Origin: Lachnospiraceae bacterium
Lineage (GTDB): Bacteria; Bacillota; Clostridia; Lachnospirales; Lachnospiraceae
Direction: 5' to 3'
DNA: 64,000 nucleotides
Assembly (NCBI GenBank): GCA_910573755.1
Contig: CAJTBO010000002.1
Coordinates: 1 to 64,000, forward strand
Part shown: positions 1-9,700 of the stretch, piece by piece
Position numbering within the stretch: the first letter of the stretch is position 1
Layout of the letters: every line of letters starts with the position of its first letter
Program-made: the position numbers and the translations under genes
Notes under the pieces: generated by a model
Seen by the model: the letters and a program-made list of their open reading frames with translations, nothing else
What the model was told of the DNA's origin: nothing
The model's database searches: none

Positions 1-2
1 AC

Positions 3-140
3 TTTCATCTCATATACCTTTTTCTAATGTATTTATTCAGGGATAATATACAATTATCCGTTGTTCGGGATTTAAAGGGATGCTCTCTTTGTAGGGGTGT
101 CTTTATTTGGAAAGAGGGCATGATATATAATGACAAATAA
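3..140 (+). other. possible 3' tail of an upstream gene
   Basis: An open frame without a start enters from the left edge and stops at TAA 138-140, giving about 45 residues. It could be the end of a gene lying mostly outside the window. I do not recognise the peptide. The rest of the first 301 bases holds only very short frames and no convincing promoter or terminator, so this stretch may contain decayed coding sequence. Confidence 0.2.
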
Positions 141-301
141 TGGGAGGTATGATATATTTGAGTGGTGAGAAATTTATCGTCTGGAATAGAGAGTATTGCA
201 TATAGCATTGTCAAAGAAGAGATTGAAACTTGTTATAGGAGAGGATAGAACCGATTTTGAGGAAAAGCAATAAAAGGAAAGTTGAGAAAGGAAGAAAACA
301 G

Positions 302-1366
302 ATGATGGCAGATATGGCATTTTATGTGGGAAAAAAGGTATTGATTACCGGTCATACAGGTTTTAAAGGAAGTTGGATGTGTAAAGCATTGACAGATGCG
401 GGGGCGGAAGTTACCGGATATGCATTAGAACCGCCTACTGATCCGTCACTCTTTGAATTGTGCCATTTGGCAGATAAGATGAATTCTGTAATCGGCGATG
501 TGCGCGACCTGGCTCATCTGAAGAAAGTTTTTGAGGAAGTACAGCCTGAGATTGTAATTCATATGGCGGCGCAGCCACTGGTGCGGGAGTCTTATAAAAA
601 TCCGGTATACACATATGAAACTAATGTTATGGGCACAGTTCATGTATTGGAATGTGTCAGAATAACCTCATCTGTAAGGTCATTTGTGAATGTGACGACA
701 GATAAGGTATATTTAAATAAAGAATGGGAATGGGGCTATCGGGAAAATGAGGAGTTGAATGGATATGATCCGTATTCCAACTCTAAATCCTGTTCTGAAC
801 TTGTGACAAGCAGTTATTTGAATTCATTTTTTCAGGATTCCCAGGTGGCAATATCGACAATGAGAGCCGGAAATGTGATTGGTGGGGGAGATTTTGCAAC
901 GGATCGGATTATTCCGGACTGTATTCGCGCGGCTCAGGCGGGAGAAGATATTATTGTGCGGAATCCTTACTCAACCAGACCTTATGAACATGTGCTGGAA
1001 CCGGTTATGGCTTATCTGATGGTTGCAAAGGCCCAGTATGAAGATAAGAAATATGCCGGGAACTATAATGTCGGACCGGATGAGACGGATTGTTGGACGA
1101 CGGGTGATCTGGTGACGTTATTCTGTGACAAATGGAATGGGGCTGATGGCGCGTCTGTTCAATGGATTGATCGATACGACGGGGGACCTCATGAGGCAGG
1201 TTTTCTGAAATTGGATTGCTCTAAATTAAAGAAGACTTTTGGGTGGAAGCCAAAGTGGAATGTTGAAACGGCAATGGAGAAAATTGTTGAGTGGACGCGG
1301 ATATATCAGACCGGAGGAGATATTATTGCCTGCATGGAAAAGCAGGTAAAAGAATTTATGAAGTAA
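302..1366 (+). CDS. rfbG: CDP-glucose 4,6-dehydratase
   Basis: This predicted cytosolic short-chain dehydrogenase/reductase of 354 residues converts CDP-glucose to CDP-4-keto-6-deoxyglucose, the entry step to CDP-3,6-dideoxyhexoses and related sugars. The NAD-binding loop TGHTGFKG (about 16-23) is the form typical of this enzyme rather than of GalE. The TTDK motif lies at about 132-135 and the catalytic YSNSK (Tyr158, Lys162) follows. ATG 302 is chosen because GAAAGGAAG lies just upstream; an in-frame TTG at 257 would add 15 residues with a poorer site. The partner cytidylyltransferase (RfbF) is not in the window and may lie to the left. No dideoxysugar dehydrase follows, so the final sugar is not determined. 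Confidence 0.9.
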   Translation: MMADMAFYVGKKVLITGHTGFKGSWMCKALTDAGAEVTGYALEPPTDPSLFELCHLADKMNSVIGDVRDLAHLKKVFEEVQPEIVIHMAAQPLVRESYKNPVYTYETNVMGTVHVLECVRITSSVRSFVNVTTDKVYLNKEWEWGYRENEELNGYDPYSNSKSCSELVTSSYLNSFFQDSQVAISTMRAGNVIGGGDFATDRIIPDCIRAAQAGEDIIVRNPYSTRPYEHVLEPVMAYLMVAKAQYEDKKYAGNYNVGPDETDCWTTGDLVTLFCDKWNGADGASVQWIDRYDGGPHEAGFLKLDCSKLKKTFGWKPKWNVETAMEKIVEWTRIYQTGGDIIACMEKQVKEFMK

Positions 1367-1468
1367 TATAAAATGTTAAAGTTGTGAAAAGACAAGCATT
1401 GAAAACTTTTATCGTGTTCTGAAAAGACATGCGGGAATAAGAGGTTGGAAGCGTAAAGGTTATAAAAG

Positions 1469-1960
1469 ATGGAATATATTTGGCGTTTGATAGAGAATAT
1501 GATACGATTTTTTCTGACAAGGGTATTACATTTAAAACTTTCGGAAAAGAAACTGGAGGGGATCTTACAGTTTTTTAAATTCGGAATCGTGGGATTAAGC
1601 AATACAGTAATTTCGTATGTTATATATGTTATTGCCTTATTGGCCTTTCAGGCAATAGGGGTGTCAGAGAATATAGATTATCTGGCAGCGCAGGTGATTG
1701 CTTTCATTTTAAGTGTCCTGTGGTCATTTTACTGGAATAATAAATATGTTTTTGGTGATGCCGCCGGTGGCAGAAATATTATTCAGACATTGCTGAAAAC
1801 ATATGTATCATACGCCTTCACAGGACTTTTTCTGAACAGTATACTGGCTGTTTTGTGGGTTGAGGTGTTGGGGATTGACAAAATGCTGGCTCCGATCATT
1901 AATTTGTTGATAAGTGTACCTGTTAACTTTGTTATGAATAAGTTCTGGGCTTTTAAATGA
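1469..1960 (+). CDS. GtrA-like membrane protein
   Basis: A 163-residue protein with four predicted membrane helices and the hallmarks of the GtrA family: a first helix entered by FFKFGIVGLSNT, a WSFYWNNKYVF loop, and a C-terminal NFVMNKFWAFK. Family members are thought to help move polyprenyl-phosphate-linked sugars across the cytoplasmic membrane for glycosylation of O-antigen, teichoic acid or other surface polymers. It sits about 100 bases after the dehydratase and 69 bases before a glycosyltransferase, in one apparent operon. A polyprenyl-phosphate glycosyltransferase and several GT-C enzymes elsewhere in the window (50.4 kb, 27-48 kb) are plausible partners; that link is inference. Confidence 0.85.
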   Translation: MEYIWRLIENMIRFFLTRVLHLKLSEKKLEGILQFFKFGIVGLSNTVISYVIYVIALLAFQAIGVSENIDYLAAQVIAFILSVLWSFYWNNKYVFGDAAGGRNIIQTLLKTYVSYAFTGLFLNSILAVLWVEVLGIDKMLAPIINLLISVPVNFVMNKFWAFK

Positions 1961-2029
1961 AAGAGTTGCAGAAACAGCAGACTCAGGGTCGATAAGAATA
2001 TCAGGGTGTCTTTGGGAGATTGATAAAAA

Positions 2030-3193
2030 GTGGAGAAACAAAAAATTCTGATAGTCCATAATTATTATCAAAAGCCGGGTGGTGAGGATACTGTAGTAAA
2101 AAATGAGAAGCGGCTATTGGAAGAACATGGGCATGAGGTCGAACTCTATACCAGAAATAATAATGAATTAAAAAAACTGTCAGGTATAAGAAAACTGCTG
2201 TTTCCGCTTTTGATAGTGTTTAATTGCAGAACATATTGGGAAATAAGAAAACTGATCAAAGAAAAGCGGATCGATATTGTTCATGTGCATAATACATTGA
2301 GCCTTATCAGTCCGTCAGTTTATTATGCAACGAAAAATTGCAGGGTTCCTGTCGTGCAGACAATCCATAACTTTAGATTGCTCTGCCCGGGGGCAGTATT
2401 TTACAGAGAAGGGCATATATGCGAAGATTGTCTGAAACATGGGCTGGGATGTGCTGTAAAAAACAGGTGTTATCGCAGAAGCAGAGTCCAGACACTTGCC
2501 TGTGTGATCAATACTAAAATTCATCGGATGACAGGAATTTACAGATATTTAAATTATATATGTCTTACAGAATTTACGCGGAATAAATTGTTGTGTCTGA
2601 AAGGGATAGACTCTGAAAAAGTTTATATAAAACCCAATTTTACTTATGGCTGCAGGAAGAGAGAACAGATAGAAGATTATTATATTTTTGTGGGCAGAAT
2701 AGAAGAAATCAAAGGCGCAGAGATGCTTGTGGAGGCGTTTAAAACAATGCCCTGCAGAAAACTTAAGATGGTCGGCAGCGGGGAACTGGACGGGAAGATA
2801 GCTGATAGATTAAAAACGGAAGGTATTGATAATATAGAAATGGTAGGTTATCGGTCAGGGGAGATTGTCCGGGAGCTGATAGAGAGGGCTAGAGGGCTGA
2901 TCATGTGTTCACAGTGCTATGAAACTTTTGGAATGGTGATAGTGGAAGCATACAGTGTCGGAACACCGGCTATTGTCGGAGATATCGGAAATATGAGAGA
3001 ATTGGTGGAGCCGGGAAAGACAGGGGAAAGATTTACTTATAATTTGCCCGAAAGCCTTGTAGAAGCAATTGACAGATTTGAAGCCGGAGATATGGAAAGT
3101 TATAGAAGGAACGCATATGATTTTTACAGAAATAATTTATCCCCGGAAGTGAATTACAGGGAACTTATGATGATATATAAAACGGTGAAATAG
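2030..3193 (+). CDS. GT4-type glycosyltransferase
   Basis: A 387-residue GT-B fold glycosyltransferase. The N-terminal domain opens with KILIVHNYYQKPGGEDTVV, the glycine-rich acceptor-side loop of this group. The C-terminal domain carries FVGRIEEIKGAEMLVEAF and an E-x7-E type signature around ETFGMVIVEAYSVGTPAIV, typical of family GT4 retaining enzymes. A cysteine-rich stretch around residues 120-150 occurs in a subset of GT4 proteins from capsule loci. The start is GTG 2030 preceded by GGGAG. It probably acts at the inner face of the membrane, adding a sugar to a lipid-linked oligosaccharide. Donor and acceptor cannot be read from sequence. Confidence 0.87.
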   Translation: MEKQKILIVHNYYQKPGGEDTVVKNEKRLLEEHGHEVELYTRNNNELKKLSGIRKLLFPLLIVFNCRTYWEIRKLIKEKRIDIVHVHNTLSLISPSVYYATKNCRVPVVQTIHNFRLLCPGAVFYREGHICEDCLKHGLGCAVKNRCYRRSRVQTLACVINTKIHRMTGIYRYLNYICLTEFTRNKLLCLKGIDSEKVYIKPNFTYGCRKREQIEDYYIFVGRIEEIKGAEMLVEAFKTMPCRKLKMVGSGELDGKIADRLKTEGIDNIEMVGYRSGEIVRELIERARGLIMCSQCYETFGMVIVEAYSVGTPAIVGDIGNMRELVEPGKTGERFTYNLPESLVEAIDRFEAGDMESYRRNAYDFYRNNLSPEVNYRELMMIYKTVK

Positions 3194-3321
3194 TTTCGGT
3201 GTCATTTATGGAAGATGGTTATGGAAAAAATAAGTTGCAGAAAATCGGAAGTATGCGAGGATGTCCGGAAGTGAGATTATTTCGCGAGTTGGTATTGAAA
3301 AAACCGAAGAGGCTATAAGGA

Positions 3322-3903
3322 ATGAATAGGAGAATTTGCAGTAATTGCATTGGGAACGCGGCGGAGAAGTTTATGTGGCAGTCTTTAGCGGTGCTGCTCC
3401 TCATATGGTTGTTTGTAAATATGAGCATAACGCAATCAATATGTTTTTGGGGATTTGGTTGTTTTATTGTTTGCAGGAATATCAGGTTGGACTCATTGGA
3501 TAAAATAAGTAAGAAGCTTTTATGCTTTATATATATTGTAATGGTTATCGGGGATGTTCTGACGAGAACATGGAAGGGAAACCATATAATACATAATATG
3601 TGTGTTATTGCGGGAGTAATATTTTGGTTTGTATGTTTTACGGATTTTAAGCGGGAGAGATTAAACAGGATATTGTTATATGTATCGTCACATTGTTTTT
3701 GTATATACCTGTTTCATGAAATGAATTTATCCTTTTTGCAGAAGATATGTGCGAGATTACTGCCGAAATCAGCAGTCTTTCAGTTCCTGGAATATATATT
3801 TATTCCGATTGTTATTATAGCTGGTATTTTACTGATAAGTATATTTTTGAAGAAGAGATTTCCGAAATTTTATTCTGTTATTACAGGAAATCGAGTACAA
3901 TAA
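3322..3903 (+). pseudogene. acyltransferase-3 family remnant, N-terminal half missing
   Basis: The 193 residues form about five membrane helices and match the second half of membrane acyltransferases of the type found at 31.3 kb: a WGFGCFIVCRNIRL-like segment, then SSHCFCIYLFHEMNL, the usual helix near the C-terminus, then a final basic tail. Full-length relatives have about 330-370 residues, and the N-terminal part with the catalytic His motif is absent. The 128 bases before it contain only a 36-codon frame (from ATG 3209) that I do not recognise. The ribosome site TAAGGA abuts ATG 3322. It is most likely a decayed O-acetyltransferase, though a short functional membrane protein cannot be excluded. 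Confidence 0.6.
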
Positions 3904-3935
3904 TGTGATGTGCTGAATAAAGGAATCAGAGAACG

Positions 3936-4685
3936 ATGAAATATAAAGAAACTTATAGCATTCTCGGCGTTCGGGTGGCGGTTACGGATATGAGAAAAAC
4001 CCTCTCTTTTTTAGAGACTAATCTGGAAGATTTAAGAGGAAAATATATTTGTGTCTCTAATGTGCATACAACAGTTATGGCTTATGAGAATGCCGATTAC
4101 AGAAAAATACAGAATGATGCGGCAGCGGTTCTCCCGGATGGAAAACCACTTTCTGTTGTAGAGAGAAAATGCGGCGGCTTAAAAAATGCCGAAAAAGTTT
4201 CAGGACCGGATTTAATGCCGGAAGTTTTTAAGCTGTCAGTAAAAAAAGGCTATAAGCACTATTTTTACGGAAGTACAGAACAGACGTTGGAGCTCCTTAA
4301 AAGTAATTTGATGAAAAAATATCCGGAACTCCATATAACAGGTATGTGCGCGCCTCCGTTCCGCCCGCTGACAGAAGAAGAGGACGAAGAAATAATCCGG
4401 GAAATCAATGCGGCAAAACCTGATTTTTTATGGGTGGGACTGGGGGCGCCTAAACAGGAAATCTGGATGGCGGAACATAAAGATAAGATTTCATCAATAA
4501 TGATCGGAGTAGGGGCAGGGTTTGATTTCCATGCCGGGACAGTAAAAAGGGCTCCGGTTTGGATGCAGAAATGCGGACTTGAATGGCTTTACAGATTGCT
4601 GCAGGATCCGAAACGGCTCTGGAGGAGGTATGTGGTGACGAATAGTAAGTTTATATGGTATATGATCAAGAGAAGAAAATTTTAG
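3936..4685 (+). CDS. WecG/TagA/CpsF family glycosyltransferase
   Basis: A 249-residue GT26 enzyme. Characterised members (TagA, WecG) transfer ManNAc or ManNAcA onto undecaprenyl-diphospho-GlcNAc, the second step of wall teichoic acid or enterobacterial common antigen assembly; CpsF-type members act in capsule assembly. Visible signatures are VSNVHTTVMAYEN, the PDGKP motif, FYGSTEQT, and the block WVGLGAPKQEIW followed by GVGAGFDFHAG. The C-terminal basic helical tail (RLLQDPKRLWRRYV) is the part that docks such enzymes on the membrane. It is the last gene of the left glycan segment and is followed by a strong terminator. Confidence 0.9.
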   Translation: MKYKETYSILGVRVAVTDMRKTLSFLETNLEDLRGKYICVSNVHTTVMAYENADYRKIQNDAAAVLPDGKPLSVVERKCGGLKNAEKVSGPDLMPEVFKLSVKKGYKHYFYGSTEQTLELLKSNLMKKYPELHITGMCAPPFRPLTEEEDEEIIREINAAKPDFLWVGLGAPKQEIWMAEHKDKISSIMIGVGAGFDFHAGTVKRAPVWMQKCGLEWLYRLLQDPKRLWRRYVVTNSKFIWYMIKRRKF

Positions 4686-4837
4686 GAATAAAATGGAAAT
4701 ATTTGAAAATTGAGCATGCTTCATTGGCTGAATTGTTTACAGTATATAATGAAAGAGAACAAATATGTTGTCAGAAAAAAGTAAATGTTAGATAGGTAAA
4801 AGAATGACCAAATAAAATGAAAAATCATAAATCAGCA

Positions 4838-4864
4838 AAGGGACTGTTTCGGCAGTCCTTTTTT
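4838..4864 (+). terminator. Rho-independent terminator after the GT26 gene
   Basis: The inverted repeat GGACTG / CAGTCC (4841-4846, 4851-4856) closes a TTCG-containing loop and is followed by eight T residues. It ends the left glycan transcription unit and marks the left side of the accessory island. Between 4686 and 4837 I see no gene. Confidence 0.85.
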
Positions 4865-5002
4865 CATGTCTTAAGACATCACGATTCATTTCTTTACATT
4901 TCATGATTCACAGATATTTTTTCAATGATTCGGAAAATAATACTGTCATAAGGAAAGGTCCTTTAAACCACTCACCGGTTCTTAAATTAAATTTAGTGAT
5001 AG

Positions 5003-5030
5003 GTGACATTTTAATATTGAGTTCTATATA
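5003..5030 (+). promoter_or_regulatory. promoter of the HTH/ART/HD-GHKL operon
   Basis: A -35 GTGACA (5003-5008) and a -10 TATATA (5025-5030, 16-base spacer; TATAAA at 5027-5032 gives 18) lie upstream of the small HTH gene. The predicted start of transcription falls inside or beside the palindrome at 5034-5049. The remaining bases from 4865 to 5120 hold no gene. Confidence 0.5.
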
Positions 5031-5033
5031 AAA

Positions 5034-5049
5034 GGACTAATAATAGTCC
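5034..5049. promoter_or_regulatory. candidate operator palindrome
   Basis: A perfect inverted repeat, GGACTA-ATAA-TAGTCC, sits immediately downstream of the predicted -10. Its size and position suit a dimeric HTH repressor, so autoregulation by the adjacent Xre-type protein is the simplest reading. Binding is inferred, not shown. Confidence 0.5.
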
Positions 5050-5120
5050 CAATATTTGCCAGGCATTTAATAAAATGAAAATATATTCGGACCGAGTTTG
5101 GTTCAAAAAGAGGTGAGATA

Positions 5121-5357
5121 TTGAAACAGAAGATTAAGCAGAATGAAGTGGGAAACATAGGAAAAAATATCAGAGAAATACGTATTGCAAGAGGGATAGG
5201 ACAGACGGAGCTTGTTCGACTGTTGGATTTGCAGGGAATTCCGATTACCAGAGAATGCCTTGTGAAAATAGAACGAGGAATTCAGCATGTACAAGTACAA
5301 CAGTTAAAGGCAATAAAGGATGAATTGAATACAACGTTTGACGAACTTTTAAAATAG
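5121..5357 (+). CDS. small Xre-type HTH regulator
   Basis: A 78-residue protein made almost entirely of a lambda-repressor-like HTH fold (about residues 11-75: IGKNIREIRIARGIGQTELV, then a recognition-helix region ITRECLVKIERG). The start is TTG 5121, with AAGAGGTGAG just before it; no better in-frame start exists. It is the first gene of a four-gene operon whose members are spaced by 6-10 bases, and a palindrome overlaps its likely transcription start. It probably represses the operon, as is common for toxin- or effector-bearing defence units with a paired ImmA/IrrE-type protease. Confidence 0.8.
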   Translation: MKQKIKQNEVGNIGKNIREIRIARGIGQTELVRLLDLQGIPITRECLVKIERGIQHVQVQQLKAIKDELNTTFDELLK

Positions 5358-5367
5358 GTGGTCGTTA

Positions 5368-6765
5368 ATGGGGATATATGAGGATGAAAATATAGAGAAA
5401 ACTGTTTCTCAGGAATATTATAGGATCAGCAGGATGGAAAAAAACAGCCTTATGTATTATCAGGGCGGAGGAGAAAATATAAAATTATCATCGGCTGATC
5501 AATATTTAAGAAAATTTTACAGTATTGATAATTCGTACATAGTTTTAAACGCATTGCTGATGCCGGGAGTCAGTAATGAAAGGGTCAGGCTTAAATATGA
5601 GAAAAAGCAAATTGATGTATCTGCAATGCTGGAACAAATTGATGAATTGTTGAGGGTATATTGTCATTTATATTCCGCTATATGTAAGTATACTTATTGC
5701 TGTGAGCACGAGAAACTATACTACACATATCGCTGCGACAGAATGAATACTTTGGAGTTTTTAGAAGATGGCCAGATGTATTCTTTTATGTCTACAGAAA
5801 AATATAAAAGCGGAAATACAGATTTTCATGAAAAGAACGGCATTCTTTTACTTGAGATAAAAGCACCGGGGAATATAGAACATATAGATATGAATAGAGT
5901 GTTGGGAGAGGAGAGTAAATATCCGCACGAACACGAGATACTATATGCACCATATGTATCACTGCATAAAGAGCCGTTAGAGCTGACAGAAACGGAAAGA
6001 GCCTATAGGGATATAAATCAGGAACCGCCCAAAGGAAAGTATTTATTATTTTTGAAGGCGTCTTCGATTATTCCTCAAAAGATTAAGGAGAGGAAGAAGG
6101 AGTTGGACGAGATATATGAAAAAATCGTGGATTCTTCATCTATAGATAATGCAAAATATATTTGGACAACTTTTATGGAAGGAAGCGAGCCGGAAATAGG
6201 TGCGGCAGAGCTTTATGAAAAGTGGAAGGAGAGTCTTCAGATTTATCTGAGATGGTATTTTGCAGAGATTAAATATAACATTATGAGTAATATGAGAAAC
6301 TATCAGGAAGATTTGACTGCACTACAGGAAGACATCATTCAGGATTATAATAGGGCAAATACAAAACGAAAAAAATATAAGATATGTGTTAATGCTACAA
6401 ATATTGGTGTATGCATTTCATCTTTATTAGCGACATTATTCTTAGCACTTAGTTTTATTGAGTCATTGCAGGATTTTATGAAAGTAATAAGTTTAATCAG
6501 CACTACGATTGGCGCAGCATTTTCTTCAATTTCTACAGCGCTTGCATGGAATGAGAAACTACAGCAACGGACAGAAACTTATTTGAAATTGGATGAGCTG
6601 TTAACGGATTTGAAATATGAGAAAGAGGTTAATGAAGATACTTTAAATACATATTTAAAACGTTATAAAGAAATTTATAAGGAAGATAATAAAAAAGGGT
6701 TGGAAAACGCCAGGATAGCAGCCGATTCATTGAAGAATATACAAAAAGAGTCTGAAAAGATATAG
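5368..6765 (+). CDS. ADP-ribosyltransferase-like effector with two-helix membrane tail
   Basis: A 465-residue protein in two parts. Residues about 40-210 show the pattern of an R-S-E class ADP-ribosyltransferase (ART): YYTYRC with Arg122, then SFMSTEKY (about 140-146) as the Ser-Thr motif, then ILLLEIKAPG and HEHEILYAPYV carrying Glu188-x-Glu190. Residues about 240-340 are charged and helical, followed by two membrane helices (about 342-364 and 371-393) and a helical tail beginning AWNEKLQQRTETYLKLDELL, resembling SLATT-type two-helix membrane modules. I infer a membrane-tethered effector that modifies a host or phage target with NAD. It lies 10 bases after the HTH gene and 9 bases before the HD-GHKL gene. 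The ART assignment rests on motifs only. Confidence 0.6.
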   Translation: MGIYEDENIEKTVSQEYYRISRMEKNSLMYYQGGGENIKLSSADQYLRKFYSIDNSYIVLNALLMPGVSNERVRLKYEKKQIDVSAMLEQIDELLRVYCHLYSAICKYTYCCEHEKLYYTYRCDRMNTLEFLEDGQMYSFMSTEKYKSGNTDFHEKNGILLLEIKAPGNIEHIDMNRVLGEESKYPHEHEILYAPYVSLHKEPLELTETERAYRDINQEPPKGKYLLFLKASSIIPQKIKERKKELDEIYEKIVDSSSIDNAKYIWTTFMEGSEPEIGAAELYEKWKESLQIYLRWYFAEIKYNIMSNMRNYQEDLTALQEDIIQDYNRANTKRKKYKICVNATNIGVCISSLLATLFLALSFIESLQDFMKVISLISTTIGAAFSSISTALAWNEKLQQRTETYLKLDELLTDLKYEKEVNEDTLNTYLKRYKEIYKEDNKKGLENARIAADSLKNIQKESEKI

Positions 6766-6774
6766 GAGATTACG

Positions 6775-9700
6775 ATGGGGAAAAAGCGTAAAAAAGTACA
6801 TCTGACTATAGAAGGACAATTAGAATATTACTATCAGAAAGATCAACATACAGAACGCAATGAGATTCTTTGGCATGCCTGGTGTCAGAATAAACGATGG
6901 TTATCCCAGTTATTGGAGACAACGATGGGCTCTTTTCCGGCCTATAGCAGGCATGATGAATCTCATGCAAAGAATGTACTTCATAATATTGAAATGATAC
7001 TCAGTGAAAAAAGAATAAAAGAACTTTCAGCGTCGGATTGCTTCATGCTTCTGCATACAGTGTACATTCATGATATTGGTATGGTCATCACTTATGAAGA
7101 GCGTGAAGCAATTGTGAATAATGATAAGTTTATCGATATGATAAAAGAAATGGAAGATGAAAATGATCCTGTATTTCAACGTGCAATCAAAGCTCTGCAG
7201 AGACAGAATTATGATTATGAGGGTGAAAGCGATAAAGAGGAACAACTGAAGAAGCTTTATTTGGACAAGCTGGCAGTTTATTATGCCATTTTACATTTGA
7301 TTGCAACGTTCCGAAGGCCGGAACATGGAGATTTGTCAAATGAACGTTTGGAAGAATGGACTTTAAAATCTGAGAAGCTGGGAAGCGGCTTTTCTATGGC
7401 GGGGATCCCACAGAGAATCTTTCTGTGGATTGCAAAGTGTGCCGGGCTGCATACAGCAAGTACATTTGAACATATCATGGAATTACCGCAGGAAGATAAC
7501 GGATTTGCATCTGATTATTTGCATCCGCGCTTTGTGGCCGTGCTCTTGCAGTTAGGGGACATCCTTGATATGGATAATGACCGTTTTCATCCGCTTACAA
7601 GGGAATGCATAGGGGCGATGCCGGAACTTTCCAAACGTCATTATGAAAAACATCAGGCCATTCGCAGATTATACATAAAACGGGATAAAATTTCTATTGA
7701 GGCGGACTGTGCTTCACAGGAAGCGCTTCGGCTTGTGCGAAAAGAGTGTGACATGCTAAAGGATATATTGACAGAGGCAGGGTACTATTGGTCACAGATA
7801 TGTCCGGAGAAGTTCAGTGGTTCGCTTCCGACTATAGAATCTGTAAAACTATATCTGCAGGGGTTTCAGATTCCGGAAGAGCTGGTGACTACACAGTTTA
7901 AAATTTCTCAGAAAAAGGCTTTTGCAATTCTGGAAGGAGCTAATGTTTATAAGGATCAATTTGTCTTTTTGAGAGAATTTTTACAAAATGCCATAGATGC
8001 CAGTAAAATTCAGTACTGGAATGAATGCGTCAGAACCAGAGGATATTTTAAAGATAAGGATGACATGAAAGGAATGTCTCCTGATCAATTGGAAGAACTT
8101 TTGTCAACAAATATTTTTCCGATTGAAATTGAGATGGAAATAGCCAAGCAGGATGAAAAAAAGGATATAGTTCCTATCGAAAAAGAAGATATTGCAGCAT
8201 TGCGCAGGGGAGAAAAGAATGATTTAGTAATCTACGGCGTTAAAGTGAGAATTAAAGATTTCGGAACAGGAATAGATAAAGAGAGCATTAAATGTATTGC
8301 AAGTGTTGGTGACAGCAGGAAAAGAGAACGATATATTATTCAGGAAATGCCCGAGTGGCTCAAGCCTACGGCAGAATTCGGCATTGGCTTACAGTCGGCA
8401 TTTATTTTGACGAATACTTTTAAATGTAATACTTTTACACGCAGTAATGAGAAATACGAAATAACTTTTTCAACGGTAAAATCTAACTATTATGAAGGTT
8501 TTATTAATGTACGGCCGGTAGAACAATTTTCAGATAAGGATAATGCCTATGGGACGTGCTTTGAGGTGTTTGTGCCGGCTCAGAAGAAATTGTTGCATGA
8601 GTTGTATCCGGCTGCATGGGATGGTAAAGACTATTATGATAAAGATTATGCGGAACTTCGGCCTTTGCGTCATTCGGCAGAATTACTTGCCCAAATGGCG
8701 TTGTACTTAGACAGTATTATCGGGGAGCAGCTGTTTCCTATTCATTTGAATGTAAAGGAGAGTCCTTATGTAATAATACCTTTAAATCTGACTGAAAAAA
8801 ATCGAATTAAGAAATTAAAATATAGATTGATCCCAAATACTTTGAAGTTGGAAAAGACAGAAGAGATAAAAAGACTGGAAGAGACAGAGGAAAAATTTGA
8901 GACAATTGTCAGAAAGAATTTTGATGAGAAGCAGGCGGAAATAATGATACGGCTGTTTCAGGAAAGAGAATGGGAAAGAGACGGAAAGGCATGGGCGTTT
9001 TATTATAAGAAATATGAGAATAGTGAAGTTGTGATTGAAAAAAACGAAGAAACTATGGCTCTTTTGGATTGCCGGGATGGTCATTTGTATTATTGGGATA
9101 ATAAACTGTGCGCATTCTGCCTTGTTAATATGGTGAATTTTTTGCTGTTGGAAAGACAGCAGATTGAAAAATCAGATAAGAACTGCGAGAAGAAGTCATA
9201 TGGTGTGACGATTTATTATAAGGGAATCATTCTGGATGAGATGGAACTGCCGGGGATTGGAAATGAATTGCTGCAGTGCATCGATATAAAAGGAAAGTTG
9301 GAACGGGAATATGTCAGCCTGAGCAGAAAAGGTTTTACGGAAAAGGGGAAAGATTATTTCCTGCATGAAATATATATGCCGTTACTGGAGTCTATTCTGA
9401 AAATACTGAAAATTATGAATCAGAAACAGTCGGAAATCGTAGTGAAGTATGTTGAAGAAACGTTGACGGAGAAAAATACTATGTTGGGAGTTCTGGCAAA
9501 AAAGCTGGAACTTTGGAATAGTGGAGATAAAAAAATAATTGGTGTGACAGATCAGGCCGGTTGGATTGATAAATTTGAAGAAAAGAAAAATCAATTATTG
9601 GTGATATTTAAGGAAAACGTGATTTCTCTGACAATGATTGCTTTTTTTGCGCAACAGGGAACTTTTGATCCTCTGATAGAAATAGGCTATGGAAATATAG

